This document shows, one piece after another, positions 23,371 to 34,015 of a stretch of DNA of 64,000 nt. A program made the translations under genes and the position numbers. The notes below the pieces were generated by a model that saw only the letters and a list, made by a program, of their open reading frames with translations, ran no database searches and was not told the origin of the DNA. The stretch comes from Cryptomeria japonica (lineage: Eukaryota > Streptophyta > Pinopsida > Cupressales > Cupressaceae). The DNA is taken from contig NC_081406.1 of NCBI RefSeq assembly GCF_030272615.1, forward strand, positions 470,756,400 to 470,820,399, given 5' to 3'. Every line of letters starts with the position of its first letter. The stretch's first letter is position 1.

Positions 23371-23382
23371 GCTCTGGTACCA
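23371..23382 (-). other. Primer binding site of unit A
   Basis: The minus-strand sequence TGGTACCAGAGC lies three bases from LTR B. It matches the usual initiator-tRNA-Met primer site TGGTATCAGAGC with one mismatch. The 150 bases between it and gag are AT-rich leader. Confidence 0.85.
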
Positions 23383-24240
23383 AAATGTCATGCCCAAACT
23401 TTTGGGCACAAATGAAATAATTTTTTTTTAAAACAACCTAATAAAATTAAATTTGCTAAAATAAAAACGCAATAATAAGTCTCGTCTTAACTATGTTTGA
23501 ATTCCTTTCAACTAAAGTTAATCTAAACAACTAAATCAAGAATGCGAAAATAAATTAATTAAATGTGGAATATCAACTCTCCAAGAGAATCATTATTTTA
23601 AAACTAATTAATAAATTTAATCAAACAATAATCTACAACTTATGATCCTGGGATAAGATTAACCACATTTAATCTTCTCATTGCTCTAAGATTTAATTAA
23701 ATTGATTCTAGTGCTTAGAATATTTAATTTTATAAATCAATTGAGCGATAAAAATAATGTGTCTAAAAATCCGTCTAAAGGGTTAAAAATTAACCCATAA
23801 TATAAATTGCCCTATACAGTTATAATTTCGATAAACCAAAGTTAAGGGGGAACAAAAATAATCCCCTATAACTAAATAACTCTCAAAGGTAGATTATTAT
23901 CTCTATGTAAACTTAAGACTCAAAGGGAAATAAATAAATTTAAACTTATATATATATGTAAATGTTTATTAACAAATATATATATATATATATAGTCCTA
24001 ATACTAGTTAATAATAAAAGAAAAGATGTAATAAAACTATATACTCATTTCAATAACATCTTAATCGTAACTAACACACATGTGAGCTTGCCCTTTTCAA
24101 ATTTGGAAAGGGTTTTCCCCCATGTATAAATATATAATATTTAAAAAAAACAAAAACAAAATATTAAAATGACCTGAAACCTAAATTCTAATTCCTATAA
24201 AGCAAATAGACTATCCATACTAATATTTCCAACTAACTCA

Positions 24241-24278
24241 ATGAAACCCCTAACCTGAATTTTGGGTTAGGGTTTCAT
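24241..24278. repeat. Telobox palindrome in LTR B
   Basis: Arms atgaaacccctaacc and gggttagggtttcat surround a short tgaatttt centre. One arm base is changed relative to LTR C. Confidence 0.75.
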
Positions 24279-24326
24279 GTAATGCAGGGCCGAAGGAGAG
24301 CATGGCGAAGGAGGGCAAACCCTATC

Positions 24327-24690
24327 ACATGCCGGCGGTTTCTTTTTTTTTCTTGTTGCAGGGGTTTTGATTTGAAGGGGGCCGCGGGAGGTGGGTTGTG
24401 CCACCCGCAACGGCGCTGTGGGTGCCACTGCGTGTCGCGACCCGTAGTGATGCCGCGGTGTCCTTGCAGGACGCGGCTCGCAACGGTGACCACGGTCGCC
24501 TCTGTGAGTCACGGCCAGTAGCGGCGACCACGGTCGCCGTTGCGAGTCGCGGCCCGTAGCGGCGCTGCAGTGCCTCTGTGGACCACAGCCCACAGCGGTG
24601 CCTCAACACCTCTGTGGGTCGCAGCCCACAGAGGGCCTGCACCGCCCGGGGGTCCCGTGAGAGCTTCGGCTCCGGGGGGGGGGGTTTAGC
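24327..24690. repeat. GC-rich minisatellite island in LTR B (about six units)
   Basis: This is the longest of the three islands. Successive units of about 36-40 bp end in cggcccgtagcggc-, cagcccacagcggt- or cagcccacagaggg-like words. It ends in the conserved gagcttcggctccggg block and a G run. Confidence 0.8.
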
Positions 24691-27600
24691 GTAGGATTTC
24701 TTTGTGTTTTTATTTTTGTATTTATTTTTAAATATATATATTTATATATATATATACACATTTATCTGTATATATAATATTTTAAGGGGAATTTTAAGAT
24801 TAGGGTTAATATAGATTTACATATATATCCTTTTTTTTTTTTTTAGCTTGCAGGAATTAATAAAATAATGGCAGCATAACAATAGTCATATGTTTCATTT
24901 CTTAGGTATGATTTATTTTAATATGCAGCATTAGGAATAATGATAGTATATAAAATAAACAACATGTTAAATATTTTATATAGTTCATTTCTTCATTAAA
25001 AATTAGGTATAAACCTATTTTGCATATATTAGATTTTATCTTTGTTTGTTATTAATATGGGGCATTAAATCTAACCATTGTCTTTCCATAATAAACATAG
25101 CATTATGAAGGCAAAGCATTTTCTTAGGCTTGAGACATATTTTTCCTAAGAACTTTAAACCAGATTATTTAAAATTAACAGTTTTAAATAAATGTATTCC
25201 TTTTTCTTTTAAACATCTAGCTGCTAACTTTAGAGATAGACTACTAATCCTAGATTTATTTTCTGCAATAGTAAAAAGGAAAAAGAAAGATGATAGAATA
25301 TAATAAATTAAAAACAACAACTATAATAGCCTAAAAAAATTTATTTAAAACATTAAACAAAGAAAACCATTATTCTCCAAATTTCTATTAAACCATATTT
25401 GCATTTGGACATAAATAAATGGGACTAAGAGAATCACTTCTAGCTCATTAACTTTAATGTTTTTGTACTCCATTCCTTTCTATTATTTTCAATAAGCATA
25501 AAATGATAAAATGCCTTTCTTTATTTTCAAGAATCAAAGCAATTGATTTTACTCATACTATAGAAACTTAACCCATAAATATATATTTTAATTTGCAATA
25601 ACAACTTAACAAAATAATACGTTTCTTTAAAGAATACTTAGAATACAATATTGTGAACTTTACAAATGGGTAAATACCCAACAAGTCTCTCATTCCTATT
25701 AAATGAGGACTTAAATAGAATAAATACATTTATTTTTGCAAAACAAATACAACATAAAACTCTTCTTTTACATTTCTACAACTGAAATACAATATTACAT
25801 CTCCTATTCTTTTTCTGCAATTTAAATAAAATCAGCAACTCCTGGCTTTCCTCTTTTTTTTTTTTTTTCTTTTCCAAGCAATCTACCTAAAAATATTAAG
25901 GCTATGACCATGGAGAGCTCACCTCCCAGTCTAGGCTTACTAGAAGCCACCCCCGAGCTTGGAGAACCAAGCCCTAGACGAGTTACACTCATGCAAACAC
26001 AAACAAGCAAAAGAAACCAAACTCAACAAACACTTTCCCATCCAAGGCTAAACTTCATCAATAAATGTGATGTTTTACAAGGGTGGAAGTGGACCAAATA
26101 CCTTGAGGAGAACCGCAATAATGGTAGATCACAAGCCATCTCATGGCAACCAAAAATACAACATAAGTCCATTAACCCCACATCCTTATGCCCCCCAAGG
26201 CATACATGCCATAATTTCTCCCCTTATGACCCCTGAATGCATAAATAAGGCTATGCAGCAAGGGTCACATAAAAAAATCCTTGAGATCACTCTCATAATG
26301 AGAGCCTCTCACTCTAAGGCTGTCAAACTCCTTCCACCCCCAAGACCTTTCTACCCTAGGCCTTGGATACTCCCAAATCACAAGAAAATGCATAAAAAGA
26401 AATAAAGGGAGATCACATAATATTTTCACAAAGGAAATATATAGAAACAATATTTACATTCAAACATCCTTTTAAGAAATAAATTTTCAACATGCAAGGA
26501 AGAAGATGGACCAACCTCCAATCTGCCAAAAGGTTTGCTAGAATCTAGTTGAGGAAGAGCAGCCCAATTCCACAATTCTTTCCTCCTATACTTAGCCAAA
26601 ATTCTATCCTAAAACTGGTTTTCAAATTTGTAAGATCTCCAAAGATGGAGAGTGGGTGATTACTCTCTAAGTCCCTAATCCTTGCCTAAGAAGGCTTCTC
26701 TCACACTTCCCAACCCCTTGGATAGAGTAAGAATTCCCATTGGTTGGTCTTCCCAACCTCTTACAGGTTACTAAAACTGGAAAAGAAAAGGTAAGAGAAG
26801 GTGGGGAAGAGAAACTAACACAAGAAAGGAAGGTTATCTAACCTAGGATGAACCTTCTAAGTTGGATTTTCGCTCATCTTGGGAAAACCAATTTTTGAGG
26901 TGACTAGACAGTCACATGGGAGTAGTCACATGCTTAAAAATAGTCGTAACCCATAGGTATACCCTATGGACCTTTGGAAAAGCCCTTAAACTAACCTTAG
27001 GAGTCCATTTGACCTCTTGTAAATCCATATGAAGTTAACCTACGGGTCAAACCTGAGTTGAACACTCCCAGGACTCTCTACCCAAGGCAAATTTGGGACT
27101 ATAGTCAATTATTTGAAAAGGTCTTTGGTTGAAACAATCTCCCTCCAAGAGACAAGTCAAAATCAAGACACTAATCAGCACATGTGTCAAGAGACACAAT
27201 AAAATACATTACATAATTACACATGGCAATTGTCTCTTGTTGGATTTAAACAAATTAATAAATACACTTTAACACACATGCAATATTTACTTTCACAAAT
27301 AAAATATGATACATACGGGGTGTTGTCTCTGCAAATAGACAACCCCTGGTTTTTACGAATGTACATAGGTCTAGGTTTGGTTCTCCATAATGTTTCCATG
27401 GTCACATGGATAATTTTCTTGCGCAGCTCAATTACACATTAGTATTTCCCAATATCCTCATATAATATTAAACACATAAATAAGAATACACATCAAACAC
27501 TCTGCATACAATTGACATTATGCAAATCAATATATCATATATCAAGGCAAATCCACATAAGCAATTATCATAATCCTCATAATTTTGATCCATACATAAG

Positions 27601-27862
27601 ATATGCATCCTATTTCTAGCATCATAATAAAGTCCTGAAATTCCAATAATGACATACATCATCTCAAAGTTATCCTATTCTAGAATCATATAGAGTTCTA
27701 TATCCAGAATGCATAGAAATGAAGCATCAGTATACATCAATGTTATCCAAATTATGTAATCATATAAGATCTAAATCCATAATGCATAAAAATAAAGAAT
27801 CCATAATAGTCCGAACATGAAAATCATTGAAATGCTAGGATGAGTCGGGTTAGGGCCTCACA

Positions 27863-27873
27863 GCCTCCCCCAC
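27863..27873 (-). other. Polypurine tract of unit B
   Basis: Minus-strand GTGGGGGAGGC directly precedes the TGTGAGG start of LTR B. Confidence 0.85.
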
Positions 27874-28286
27874 TAGGCATGCACTTCCTCCTAGAGTTCA
27901 TCAAAAAGATGGGGGTACTGTGATCTCATACGTTTTGCATCCTCCCATGAAGCTGTAACCTCATCATAGCAATCCCACTGGACTGTAACCTGGTCCAACT
28001 CTCGATCTCAAAGGGCCAGTGTCTGACGTGGCAAAATGCGAATGGGCTCCAAAGCTAGCTACCCGTCCGACTCCACTTGCAAGGCATCCCAATTTAACAT
28101 ATGAGACTCATCATAGATATACTTCCTCAAAACTAATACATGAAACACATCGTGGATGCGTGACAGGCTAGGTGACAATGCTAAATGATAGGCAACTAGT
28201 CCTATAATCTCAAGGATCTCAAATGGTCCTACAAAGCGAGGTACGAGCTTAGAACCCTTTCCGTAATGGATTGGACTCTTATGTGG
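27874..28286 (-). pseudogene. Unit B integrase C-terminus and chromodomain
   Basis: The minus-strand translation ends in a recognisable Tekay-type chromodomain: a VTASWEDAKRMRSQYPHLF block at about 27909-27965, after a region equivalent to the better-preserved 37278-37511 of unit C. A TAG follows shortly after, with EEVHA beyond it. Upstream stops near 28000-28080 and 28261-28263 break the frame. Such chromodomains sit at the integrase C-terminus of chromoviruses and are thought to steer insertion to chromatin marks. Confidence 0.75.
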
Positions 28287-29330
28287 TCACACTCTCAAGA
28301 AGACTCTGTCTCCAACCAAGAAGCTATGATCTATCCTCTTCCCATTTGCATACTTCTTCTGTTTATCATGTGCCTCTCTAAGACGCTGCCTAATTAGATC
28401 CACTTGCTGCTCCATATCCTGAACTATCTCAAGACCAATAGCAACTCTGTCCTCTATGCGATCCCAACTCAACGGTGTCCTACAAGGCCTGTTGTATAAT
28501 GCCTGATAGGGTGGCATCCCCAAAGAAGTGTGATGCCCATTGTTATAGGCAAACTCCACTAAGGGAAGGTACTCTTCCCATCTGGTCTTATGATCCATGA
28601 CATACATGGGAAGCATATCCTCTAACACTTGGTTAACCCTCTTTGTCTGACCATTCATTTTCGGATGATAGGCTGTACTGAAATTGAGCTTGGTGCCCAT
28701 AGCTACCTGCAATGCCTTCCAAAAGAAAGAAGTCAAGAGGGAATCCCTATCAAAAATAATCTTGCGTGGAACGCCATGAAGTCTGAAAATGTCTCGCAAG
28801 AACACTTGGGCTAGTGCTGGTGCTGTGAAGGTAGTCCGAACTGGTGAGAAGTGGGCCACTTTGGTCAGCTTGTCAATTAGCACCAAGATGGAATCATGGC
28901 GACGGGATGACATGGGAAGTCCAATGATGAAATCCATGGATATAGTATCCCACTTCCATTATGGTATTGCATGAGATTGGAGCGACCCACCTGGATGGTG
29001 GTGCTCCGCCTTTACTCTTTGACACTCAAGGCATTAGACTACTAACTCAGCAATAAGCTGTCGCATTCCTGGCCAATGATATAACTGTTTCAAGTCTGCG
29101 TGCATCTTCTTAACTCTGGGATGTGCTGCATAAGGAGCTCTATGAGCCTCATGACAATGAACTCACGCAATCCCCTGGAAGAAGGTACATATATGCGCCC
29201 TCTATGGCGTAATAGTCCATCGGACTCAAGGGAATAATCAACATACTTCCCCTCTAGGGTCTCCTGAGATCGTATCACTTGACACACCTCTAAATACCAT
29301 CCATCCTCTGGCATCTACTACAATATATAA
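28287..29330 (-). pseudogene. Unit B integrase
   Basis: The frame 28287-28937 encodes the core: MDFIIGLPMSSRRHDSILV (first catalytic Asp), a FDRDSLLTSFFW block (second Asp), then HPKMNGQTKRVNQVLEDML. In that last block the third catalytic residue, Glu in GQTE of the family and in unit C, is Lys. Upstream, 29090-29314 and about 29000-29080 carry the HHCC region, with a stop (TAA, 29034-29036) just before the CLEC pair. In an active element integrase inserts the DNA copy into the chromosome. This copy is inactive. Confidence 0.85.
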
Positions 29331-29782
29331 TCTCACAAATCCGTGCCCATATACATGGTGTATACCTCATGACGTCTCCTACTCAAGGCATCTGCAACTA
29401 ATTTTTCTTTCCCCTTGATGTAGTGAACATCAAAATCATACTCTCATAAGAACTCCATCCATCTCCTCTGACGTGCATTAAGATTCGGCTGAGTGAATGT
29501 GTATTGAAGGTTTTGATGTTTTGAATGAACCTCAAAATGATGACCCAAAAGGAAGTGTCTCCACCTCACAAGTGCATGCACTACTGCTACAAGTTCAAGG
29601 TCATGAGTAGGGTAATTAAGCTTGTGAGTCTTAAGATTCCTAGACTCAAAAGCTATAGCTCTACCATCCTGCATGATGACTACTCCTAAACCCTCTAGGG
29701 ATGCATTTGTGCAAACCATGATGTCAGCCAAGGGATCTGACACTACAAGTATAGGTGCACTAGTAAGTGCCTTTTTGAGTTC
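29331..29782 (-). pseudogene. Unit B RNase H
   Basis: The frame 29444-29743 contains VCTNASLEGLGVVIMQDGR, in which the first catalytic Asp of the CTDAS motif is Asn. It continues with [19 protein letters not shown] (catalytic Glu) and VHSKHQNLQY, where the usual Asp is Lys. Two of the active-site acids are therefore lost. It follows the RT thumb after a stop at 29783-29785. Confidence 0.85.
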
Positions 29783-30780
29783 CTAAAAGGCCATCTCACA
29801 CTTCTCTGTCCACTCAAATTTCTTCCCTTTATGCTGAAGAGAAGAAATAGGGTGTGCGACTCTAGAGAATCCCTCAACAAAGCATCGGTAATAACCTGCT
29901 AAGCCCATGAAGCTCCTGACCTCTGTCACATTGGTTGGCACTGGCCAATCCATAATAGCTCTAATCTTTGATGGGTCAACTGAGATCACATCACCGGATA
30001 TAACATGCCCAAGGTACTTAACCTCCGATATAAAGAAAGCACACTTCGACAAACTACCATACAACTGATTGTCCCTCAAACACTATAAAACCCGCCTCAA
30101 GTGTTCCTCATGCTCCTTCTCATTCTGAGAATATATCAATGTCATCAAGGAACACAATCACAAAATGATCAAGGAATGTGCAGAATACTCCATTCATGAG
30201 GCTCATAAAAACTGCTGGAGCATTCGTAAGACTGAATGGAACCACGGTGAACTCATAGTGGCCATATCTAGTGCAAAATGTGGTCTTGTGGATATCGCTC
30301 TCCACTATTCTCAACTGATGGTACCCTGACTTTAGATCTATTTTGGAAAATACCTTGGCACCCTGAAGTTGGTTGAATAAATCATCGATCCTGGGCAAAA
30401 GGTATCGGTTCTTGGTGGTTACTTTGTTCAACTGACGATAATCCATGCACAACAGAAGAGACCCATCCTTCTTCTTCACGAAGATGACTGGTGCACCCCA
30501 AGGGGATACACTAGGATGAATGTGGCCTTTCTCTAGAAGTTCCTCAAGATGCATCTTGAGCTCATTAAGCTCATTTGTGGTCATCCTATAAGGTGCTCTC
30601 GAAATTGGCTTAGCTCTTGGTACAAGGTTTATATGAGAGTCAATCTCTCTACGGGGTGGCATACCAGGTAACTCTGAAGGAAACACGTCTGAATAACCCT
30701 CAAGGATAGGATGGTCATCAATCGATGGTTCCTTTTCATCCTCTTCTTCTCTATCACTAATGATGATGGCAAATAACTAG
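29783..30780 (-). pseudogene. Unit B reverse transcriptase
   Basis: The palm and fingers lie at 30120-30686 with [36 protein letters not shown] and an intact FLDD. The frame shifts immediately after FLDDID, exactly as in units A and C. The thumb and connection lie at 29783-30079 ([35 protein letters not shown]) and end at a TAG (29783-29785) that unit C has at the same codon. Confidence 0.88.
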
Positions 30781-31330
30781 CATCCCTTTTGCATGCTCCA
30801 CTTAAGCTACATTGCGGAAATGATATGAAGAGACACGGGTCTCTGAATCCCAGTGATTACTATGGGAGAACCATGATCATCCTCACACTCGATCTCTTTC
30901 AGGTGACAATCCATCTTGGCTCTGTGGGTATAAAGCCAATCCATGCCAAGAATGATGCCATATGATCCGAGTGGTGTAACTCTAAGGTCTACTAAGGTGG
31001 TGGTATTACCAATCTAAAGCTGACATCCTCTAACCTCTTATTCCACTAACACTCTAGCCCCTAAAGCTAACTCCACTTCCCAACTGACACCTTGTCTAAT
31101 TGCCACTAGCCCACAATGCTCCACAACCAATGGAGATATAAAGGAGTCAATAGCTCTTGAATCAAACAATATAGATACACTACTACGATTGATCATACTT
31201 GCAGCCTTAATAACTGTGGCCTGGTGCTCTACCTAGCAGTTGTCAACTGCTGCGAAGACCCTATGGGAATTTCCCATATCCCCAACTGTAGGCTCTAATG
31301 CTGCCATTCTCTGACTACCTGCCATCTGAC
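30781..31330 (-). pseudogene. Unit B aspartic protease
   Basis: The sequence aligns with the intact protease of unit A (21478-21903) along its length, but stops and frame breaks leave no long open frame. The catalytic region (rc of gaatcaaacaatatagatac, about 31158-31177) follows the same register as unit A, with a changed residue after the catalytic Asp. Confidence 0.7.
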
Positions 31331-32635
31331 CCTATGGACACTCTCTCGCCATGTGCCCCATGGTTCCACATGTGAAATAAGCACTGCGTGCCTGAAAATG
31401 TATGCCCTGGGGCCTACAGAAAGGTTGTCCAGTTGTCTTGCTAGAACCACTGTACCCACCCCTGGAGGACTGCTGAGTCCTTGCCGAAGGTGTGTAAGAA
31501 ACCTGGGGTCATTGATCTTGCCTCTGACCCTGAGACTACCATTGCTTGGGCTTTATGCCCTGCTGACTCTCCGGAGGCCTCTGCCTCTAGTTCTATTGTG
31601 ACTGCTGCTGAGGAGGGGGTTTGGAGAACCCCGATGTGTGTCTGCTATTACCCTTCCAATGGGGTTTCTGAAACTCGTATGTCTGGGGTATAGGGTTTCG
31701 GTTCTAGAACCGATCCCTCATGTCCTGTGGCCTGACCTAGATCTCATATGCTATCAAGGCCTTCTCCATGACAACCTAATGGCTCCCTGGAGCGGCCATC
31801 CTTATCGGTTCTACTATGCCGACATTTAGTCCCCTGATAAAACGGTTGATGAGAGGCTTCTCATCTTTTAGGTAATCCACATATGGTAAGAGCTTGAAGA
31901 ACTTGTTGTCGTATTGGGTCACTGAGAGACCCTTCTGCTAGAGATCATGGAACTCATCTACCCTACGCTGTCTGTAGTGCTCTGACAAGTACCTCTCCCT
32001 AAACCTTTTTGTAAAAAATTCCCATGTGAGGGTGTTTGCAACTAGGCCACACTTGTATTCCTCCTGTCTCAACCATGTGGAGGCCATTCCTCTCAAAAGG
32101 TGCACTGCTACTTGTGCCTTCAAATTGCTTTCATAAGAACGCAATTCAAATCACCGATCTAGGCTCAAAATCCAAGCCTCAGCTTCTACCCCATCGGTAG
32201 ATCCCCAAAAGATGGTGGCTAGAGGCGCATAATCTCTCTAATCAGATCCCCTAGATCATGACGTGATCCCTCATAATACAATGGCGCTGCTACTGGAGGT
32301 GGTCCTGGTAGATGAACGGACTCACGCTCATGCCCAACTTGACTCTCTACGAGATTAGGAGGTGGACTCCTACTCTGTTCTCAATCTACTGATCTATGGC
32401 TCCTTGAGTTCTATTTTTCAGCATGATGGTCCACTCCTGGAAGCCTATCCTGGACTATCCCAATTAGGTTCTGAAGTCTTAATAAGATGTCTCGGTTTGG
32501 GTCAGCCAGCTATTTGGGAGGAGCCTCTGGGTTCCTTTCTAGAACTGATTCCTCCCTAATGACCTCTTCGCATGTCATGCGTATATGCCTAAGACCTCTA
32601 CTGCGCTTGTGAGCTAGTCATGTGGTCGGAGGCAT
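31331..32635 (-). pseudogene. Unit B Gag
   Basis: The start ATG is at 32633-32635 (MPPTT) and codon 6 is TGA, as in unit A. The core at 31938-32144 reads AVHLLRGMASTWLRQEEYK and FTKRFRERYLSEHYRQRRVD; here the codon after HYR is CAG, not TAG. A knuckle-like TCGTMGHMAREC lies at about 31340-31378, with the first Cys changed. At least eight stops interrupt the frame. Confidence 0.8.
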
Positions 32636-32799
32636 CCTTATGAGAAAATAAAATAAAATGAAATAAATAAATAATTTTTGGAGAAAAATTTAATTAATTA
32701 ATTAAATATAAATATAATAAAAATAAAAATAATATAATTAATTAGCTAAACAATTAAAGTAAAACGTAATGGAGAAAGGTTTCTAGTGTTGGAAACCTT

Positions 32800-32811
32800 G
32801 CTCTGATACCA
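32800..32811 (-). other. Primer binding site of unit B
   Basis: Minus-strand TGGTATCAGAGC, a perfect initiator-tRNA-Met primer site, three bases from LTR C. Confidence 0.92.
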
Positions 32812-33412
32812 AAATGTCATGCCCAAACTTTTGGGCACAAACGGAATAATTTTTTTTTAAAACAACCTAATAAAACTAAATTTGCTAAAATAAAAACACA
32901 ATAATAAGTCTCGTCTTAACTATGTTTGAATTCCTTTCAACTAAAGTTAATCTAAACAACTAAATCAAGTATGCGAAAATAAATAAATTAAATGCAGAAT
33001 ATCAACTCTCCAAAATAATCATTATTTTAACACTAATTAATAAATTTAATCAAACAATAATCTACAACTTATGGTCATGGGATAAGATTAACCACATTTA
33101 ATCTTCTCATTGCTCTAAGAGTTAATTAAATTGATTCTAGTGCTTAGAATATTAAATTTTATAAATCAATTGAGCGATAAAAATAATGTGTCTAAAAATC
33201 CATCTAAAGGGTTAAAAATTAACCCATAATATAAATTGCCCTATACAGTTATAATTTCGATAAACCAAAGTTAAGGGGGAACAAAAATAATCCCCTATAA
33301 CTAAATAACTCTCAAAAGTAGATTATTATCTTTATGTAAACTTAAGACTCAAACGAAAAGAAATAAATTTAAACTTATATATATATGTAAATATTTATTA
33401 ACAAATAAATAA

Positions 33413-33443
<31 letters not shown>

Positions 33444-33568
33444 GTCCTAAGACTAGCTAATAATAAAAGAAAAGATGTAATAAAACTATATACTCATTTC
33501 AGTAACATCTTAATCATAACTAACACACATGTGAGTTTGCCCTTTTCAAATTCAAAAAGGGTTTCCCC

Positions 33569-33606
<38 letters not shown>

Positions 33607-33687
33607 AATATTAAAATGACCTGAAACCTAAATTCTAATTCCTATAAAGCAAACAGAGTATCCATACTAATATTTCCAACTAACTCA

Positions 33688-33725
33688 ATGAAACCCCTAA
33701 CCCGAATTTTGGGTTAGGGTTTCAT
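33688..33725. repeat. Telobox palindrome in LTR C
   Basis: This is the cleanest of the three copies: arms atgaaacccctaaccc and gggttagggtttcat around gaatttt. Each arm holds a telobox-like word and differs from a perfect palindrome by one extra C. Confidence 0.8.
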
Positions 33726-33776
33726 GTAATGTAGGGCCGAAGGAGAGCAGGGGGAGGAGGGCAAACCCTATCACAT

Positions 33777-34015
33777 GGCGGCAGTTTCCTTTTTTTTTTC
33801 TTGTTGCAGGGGCTTTGCTTTGAAGGGGGGTCTGGGAGGTGGGTTGCGCCACCCGCAGTGGCATCGTGGGCACCACTGCGTGTCGCAGCCCGCTGCGGCG
33901 CCTCTGTGGACCACGACCCACAGCGGCGCCTCGACGCCTCTATAGGTCGCGGCCCACAAAGGGCCTGCACCGCTCGAGGGTCCCGTGATAGCTTCGGCTC
34001 TAGTGGGGGGGGGGT
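33777..34015. repeat. GC-rich minisatellite island in LTR C (about three units)
   Basis: Units include cctctgtggaccacgaccca and cctctataggtcgcggccca. It is shorter than the island in LTR B and longer than that in LTR A, which gives a copy-number series. Confidence 0.78.

Larger units (their letters stand above)
23386..27862 (-). repeat. LTR B, complete, 4.48 kb
   Basis: On the plus strand it begins tgtcatgcccaaac and ends gggcctcaca, so on the minus strand it runs TGTGAGGCCC...GGGCATGACA. It is bounded by a primer binding site on one side and a polypurine tract on the other, which fixes both ends. It has no gene. It contains the telobox palindrome, the GC island, TA runs and about 3 kb of AT-rich sequence that stays alignable with LTRs C and D (for example ggctatgaccatggagagc at 25903, 35226 and, with one change, 48624). 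Small open frames inside it are not conserved. Confidence 0.92.

Noticed and set aside
25822-26450. Overlapping open frames of 60-112 codons inside LTR B
   Set aside because: The equivalent frames in LTRs C and D are broken or of different length, the frames overlap on both strands, and they show no domain. They are chance frames in non-coding LTR.
33688-33725. Telomere-type cccta/tagggt repeats as an interstitial telomere
   Set aside because: Only one or two units per arm in palindromic form, present at the same LTR position in three copies. It is an LTR motif, not a telomere remnant.
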